Origin: an uncultured Saprospiraceae bacterium
GTDB taxonomy: Bacteria > Bacteroidota > Bacteroidia > Chitinophagales > Saprospiraceae
DNA length: 36,283 nt
Direction: 5' to 3'
NCBI GenBank assembly: GCA_937959375.1
Contig: CALGLS010000016.1
Coordinates: 1-36,283, forward strand
The notes under the pieces are model-generated. The model was not told the origin of the DNA. It did no database searches and saw nothing but the letters and a program-made list of their open reading frames with translations. This document shows positions 33,204-36,283 of this stretch, one piece after another. Within the stretch, counting starts at the first letter, position 1; every line of letters begins with the position of its first letter. Made by a program: the position numbers and the translations under genes.

Positions 33204-34226
33204 TTAAAAATTAGGACAGCGAATTTTAGTTGGCCTTTTATTACCCCAAGAATCAAGGATATGGATGACTGAAAATTCTGGTCCACCAGCTCCTCTACTT
33301 GCTTTTGTTAAACTTGAAATATTAATATCGTATGTCAAACTTAAGAAGGTATTTTTAAAATCCATTCTTACAGCTGCTACTATGGCATCCGTTCCGAGAT
33401 AATTTTTCTCAGCGTACCACCTTAACCATCCTCCAAAATATAATGCGGATGCTGAGGTTGAATTCCGATTACTATTCATAGAGGTTTTGTATTTCCAATA
33501 CGAACCTATAGTAATTTCTCTATGTGGTCCTTGATCCATAAAAATGAAACTCGGCATTACAGTATTCTTGCGATTAACTTCTACATCTGCACCACCATGA
33601 AAAACATATTTTCGGTAAGCAACTAAACTTTCACTCAACTCATCATCCTTATAAAAAGAAACATCTGGCCGATTAAGATGCGAAGCAGAAACCCCTAAAT
33701 AGATATTGGAATAGCGGTCGAAGTTGTAAAACCAAGCTAAGCCTGTATTGATATCAACATATCTGATTTTATCCGGCGCATTTCCTGGTTCTGTATCGAA
33801 AGCAACAATTTTAGAAAAATCTACTCTATTACTAATCATTCCACTTTGTAAACCAAAAGCAAAGTAATGGCTACCCAAAGTTTTCAAAACTGATACACTT
33901 CCTAAAACGGCAGTGGTAGTAAAGTCAAGATCTCCTGCCTTATCTGAAATGATATTCAAACCTCCGGCAATAATGTCCTCTCGATTAAATTCAAACATTC
34001 GCATGTCCACAGAACCTGCAAAAGTCCTATATCCTTTTGTCAATCCATTCCATTGGCCTCTGGAGTTACCTATAAAGCGAACCTGACCGTTAAAAAGCCC
34101 TGTCATAGCAGGATTCAATATGGTTGGCGATGCATGGATATGAGAAAAATGCACGTCCTGTGAAAACAGCGAAGCTGGTAACATACAAAGTATGCTCAGC
34201 AAAAGCTGGTATACAATTTTATTCAT
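33204..34226 (-). CDS. PorP/SprF family type IX secretion system outer-membrane protein
   Basis: A 340-aa outer-membrane beta-barrel protein with signal peptide (MNKIVYQLLLSILCMLPASLFS) and the family hallmark right after it: HFSHIHASPTILNPAMTGLFNG, then RFIGNSRGQW. It continues with GGLNIISDKAGDLDFTTTAVLGSVSVLKTLG, typical for PorP/SprF. Members work with T9SS type B cargo such as SprB; the type B cargo gene lies directly upstream on the same strand, so the two probably form a cargo/partner pair. It has its own terminator and a good sigma-54-type promoter. Gene symbol withheld because the clade has many paralogues. Confidence 0.92.
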   Translation of the reverse strand: MNKIVYQLLLSILCMLPASLFSQDVHFSHIHASPTILNPAMTGLFNGQVRFIGNSRGQWNGLTKGYRTFAGSVDMRMFEFNREDIIAGGLNIISDKAGDLDFTTTAVLGSVSVLKTLGSHYFAFGLQSGMISNRVDFSKIVAFDTEPGNAPDKIRYVDINTGLAWFYNFDRYSNIYLGVSASHLNRPDVSFYKDDELSESLVAYRKYVFHGGADVEVNRKNTVMPSFIFMDQGPHREITIGSYWKYKTSMNSNRNSTSASALYFGGWLRWYAEKNYLGTDAIVAAVRMDFKNTFLSLTYDINISSLTKASRGAGGPEFSVIHILDSWGNKRPTKIRCPNF

Positions 34227-34366
34227 GGTTATGATGTTGGTCTATGTATTCTAAAATAAACTCAGGGGGAATATTACAATGGGGGAAATATAAACTTGTT
34301 GAATGCTTCTTAGATTAATAAGTTATTTTGAGTCGTAGTACTCAATATACTTTCTAATTACAAACT

Positions 34367-34407
34367 GGGGGAAAGGGGATAAAAATACGGGGAGTAAAGA
34401 ATGGGAG
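34367..34407. other. Cluster of G-runs on the plus strand (C-runs in the leader RNA)
   Basis: Five G at 34367-34371, four at 34375-34378, four at 34389-34392 and three at 34403-34405, with further runs at 34265-34269 and 34281-34285. Read from the minus strand these are CCCC/CCCCC runs in the leader. Four runs of three or more G within 39 bases could form a G-quadruplex in the template strand. Confidence 0.5.
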
Positions 34408-34425
34408 AAGTACACTTATTAAAAG

Positions 34426-34441
34426 GCAAACCTCATGCCAA
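34426..34441 (-). promoter_or_regulatory. Strong sigma-54-type promoter of the PorP/SprF gene
   Basis: Minus-strand TTGGCATGAGGTTTGC fits the -24/-12 consensus (TTGGCACG-N4-TTGC) with a single T for C change; GC complement at 34426-34427, GG complement at 34438-34439. The start would be near 34414, giving a leader of about 190 nt with five C-runs. It lies directly after the T-run of the upstream gene's terminator. No TGTCAC box was found at the spacing of the other sites, since that place is occupied by the terminator stem. Confidence 0.6.
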
Positions 34442-34470
34442 TAAAAAAGTCCCGAACAAAGTTCGGGACT
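34441..34470 (-). terminator. Intrinsic terminator of the type B cargo gene
   Basis: AGTCCCGAAC (34448-34457) pairs perfectly with GTTCGGGACT (34461-34470) around a 3-nt loop, followed on the minus strand by TTTTTT (34442-34447). It is about 200 bases beyond the stop at 34670; the stretch 34471-34669 between shows nothing else. Confidence 0.9.
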
Positions 34471-34669
34471 CGATAATAGAACAAAATGGTTTACAAAAAA
34501 TAATTAGTTCTTCATGGAAAAAACCTGATAAACGCTGAGTTTTTCTCGATTATTTTCCATCTATATTTCTTTATTAGCCTTACCTAAAACTTCATCGAAG
34601 CGAAGCCTTATTTAAGCTATTTCAAGCGATTAAATCCACTCATTTACAGTGAATTTAATCCATGTTAAT

Positions 34670-36283
34670 TTATTTCAATATCGTTACGTTACCCGTCACT
34701 GTAAACGGTTTATCATTCAAACATGTACCTTCTAGATAGTAAACATATACACCAGGACTCAATGCTTGTCCTCGGAATGTACCATCCCACAAGTCACCTG
34801 TTATGTCATTCGTTTCAAATATCAATTCACCCCAACGATTATAGATTCTTAGTAAGCTCACATCATTCACTCCCTCATACTTAATTAAGAATTCATCATT
34901 AGCACCGTCACCGTTTGGAGAAACAATATTAGGTATCTCTAAGTTACTGTAGATACAGGCATCTTCTACTCTCAAAACAAATTGATCTGAGTTAGAACAT
35001 CCTGCCTCACTGTAAGCTTCTAAGTTATAAGCTGTCGTTGATTCTGGACTCACTGTGATTTCTGTACACCCTACACAAATCTCAACACCTTGATCATTTG
35101 TCCAAACTAAGGTCGCATCCGGATCACTCACTTCTGCAAACAAAGTAACCGAATCACCTTTTATTACTGATTCCTCAGAGATAATCGCCACTTCAGGTAT
35201 TGTATTTACATAAACCGTAACTTCTATTTCAACTATAGCTCCTTGACATCCAATCGTCGTAACTGTATAGGTCGTTGTCTCTGATGGCGAAGCAACAGGA
35301 TCTATACAATCTGTACAACTCAGTCCGATCGCAGGTGCCCAAGTAACTGAATCACTTCCACTTACAAACAGATCAATTGATTCTCCTAAACAGATTGACT
35401 CATCTGCTGATAGCAGCTCAATCGTTGGTAATACATTCAGCGTTACCGTTACTAAACTATCACATCCTGTATTGGTAGTTAGATTATCAGTGTAGATACC
35501 TTCTTCTGTTTGGTAAACTCCGTTGATCAAAATGCTATCACCATCACAAATGGTTTCTTCATATGTCATTTCATAAACTGGATTAACAATCAACTCTGAC
35601 ACAACGATACTATCACAACCATTCGCGTTGCTAATCAAGGTATCGATATAGAAACCAGATTCGCTTTGCAAGCCGCCTCCTAATTCAATACTCTCACCTT
35701 CACAAATATTCACTATAGATGATCCGTAGAATACTTGCATGACTTCTAACACAGTTACAATCACACTATCACAATTATAACTATTGGTCAAAGTATCTAT
35801 ATAGGTTCCTGATTCAGTCTGATCAGCTCCAGCAGCATAATAGCTTTCTCCATCACATATAAACACTTCTGAAGTATCTTGATGTGTAGGATTCACTAAT
35901 AAATTGGTAACGATGATACTATCACAATTATTGATCGTTAGCAAGCTGTCTACATATACACCTGTTGCAGTTTGGAAGTCACCTCCAGCTAAATATTCAT
36001 CACCTTCACAGATCACTACATTCATAGTATCCTGATAAACTGGATTCACATAGAGTGTAGTTATGATGTACTGAGGACATCCATTTCCTCCAATCAAAGT
36101 ATCGCTATAAATTCCAGGTTCTGTCTGGTCATCTCCACCTGCAAAGTAGGTTTCACCTTCACAAATGAATGCGTTCAAATTAAATGTAAATACATCGATG
36201 ATTGTCAATTCTAGATTCACAATACTATCGCAGCCTTCTGCACTTGTCAACACATTTGTGTAGTTACCTCCTACTGTGTAAAG
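34670..36283 (-). CDS. T9SS type B (CHU_C) repeat protein, partial at right edge
   Basis: C-terminal part of a large secreted, surface-exposed protein; 537 codons are in the window. The frame stays open to the edge: codons before 36253 read LYTVGGNYTN and continue the repeat, so the true start lies beyond 36283. Six repeats of about 50 aa (first one partial) have the form [ILV]C[ED]GExYxxGGxxQTxxGxYxDTL...NxCDSI, as in the 1327-aa neighbour. Two PKD-like or immunoglobulin-like segments follow (TIELLSADESICLGESIDLFV, TIPEVAIISEESVIKGDSVTLFA). The last about 90 residues are a gliding-motility-type CHU_C sorting domain (IPNIVSPNGDGANDEFLI, LLRIYNRWGELIFET, DLWDGTFRG, GVYVYYLEG, GNVTILK). Adhesin or gliding-like role inferred. 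The PorP/SprF gene follows. Confidence 0.88.
   Translation of the reverse strand, partial: LYTVGGNYTNVLTSAEGCDSIVNLELTIIDVFTFNLNAFICEGETYFAGGDDQTEPGIYSDTLIGGNGCPQYIITTLYVNPVYQDTMNVVICEGDEYLAGGDFQTATGVYVDSLLTINNCDSIIVTNLLVNPTHQDTSEVFICDGESYYAAGADQTESGTYIDTLTNSYNCDSVIVTVLEVMQVFYGSSIVNICEGESIELGGGLQSESGFYIDTLISNANGCDSIVVSELIVNPVYEMTYEETICDGDSILINGVYQTEEGIYTDNLTTNTGCDSLVTVTLNVLPTIELLSADESICLGESIDLFVSGSDSVTWAPAIGLSCTDCIDPVASPSETTTYTVTTIGCQGAIVEIEVTVYVNTIPEVAIISEESVIKGDSVTLFAEVSDPDATLVWTNDQGVEICVGCTEITVSPESTTAYNLEAYSEAGCSNSDQFVLRVEDACIYSNLEIPNIVSPNGDGANDEFLIKYEGVNDVSLLRIYNRWGELIFETNDITGDLWDGTFRGQALSPGVYVYYLEGTCLNDKPFTVTGNVTILK

Noticed and set aside
1-36283. tRNA, rRNA, insertion sequence or prophage genes
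   Set aside because: No cloverleaf, transposase, integrase or phage-like frame was found on reading either strand.

Overview
The window looks like a chromosomal segment of a low-GC member of the Bacteroidota, probably a free-living Saprospiraceae/Lewinella-like or Cytophaga-like organism. The phylum call rests on type IX secretion (T9SS) cargo with type A and type B C-terminal sorting domains, a PorP/SprF homologue, a DUF5723 protein, Bacteroidota-style TTG-N20-TAnnTTTG promoters and the near absence of Shine-Dalgarno sequences. The genus is a guess. I see no tRNA, rRNA, CRISPR array, transposase or prophage.

Layout. (1) 1-7111: three tandem minus-strand paralogues (646, 650 and 657 aa) encode secreted T9SS cargo. 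Each has its own terminator and what reads as a sigma-54 promoter. (2) 7226-9091: a subtilase with a C-terminal SPOR domain. (3) 9297-11428: a small unknown protein, a soluble HNLR-type histidine kinase and a degenerate receiver-like protein, closed by a 46-nt palindrome. (4) 11579-14723: a sigma-54-type promoter, a 512-aa lipoprotein and a DUF5723 outer-membrane protein. (5) 14993-18776: an orphan terminator, a sodium:solute symporter, uracil phosphoribosyltransferase and a DUF7033/polysaccharide-deacetylase-like protein. (6) 18955-20743: a compact operon of a coiled-coil protein, a 291-aa helical plus longin/roadblock-like protein and a Rab-like small GTPase. (7) 21007-28337: a beta-barrel protein, lipA, an alkaline phosphatase lipoprotein, dprA, an SH3-domain membrane protein, a glucosaminidase-fold protein lacking its catalytic Glu, and another beta-barrel protein. 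(8) 28602-36283: a 1327-aa T9SS cargo with two predicted seven-bladed propellers, a PorP/SprF protein, and a T9SS type B adhesin-like protein running off the right edge.

Two things deserve most attention. First, at least five minus-24/minus-12 (GG-N10-GC) elements precede genes for secreted or outer-membrane proteins. In the three paralogues a GTGACA box (TGTCAC on the coding strand) sits at exactly the same distance from the -24 GG, and a CGTCAC box lies one base further away in front of the unrelated lipoprotein gene. This suggests a sigma-54 regulon for the surface/T9SS proteome. Second, the operon at 18955-20679 looks like a bacterial small-GTPase module whose partner is not an ordinary MglB. 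The GTPase has Glu instead of the catalytic Gln in switch II.

Functional links: the type B cargo (34670-36283) and the adjacent PorP/SprF protein (33204-34226) probably work together at the outer membrane, and the lipoprotein/DUF5723 pair is probably co-transcribed. The metabolic genes (upp, lipA, dprA, alkaline phosphatase) look like ordinary housekeeping genes. Family assignments come from reading motifs, not from searches.
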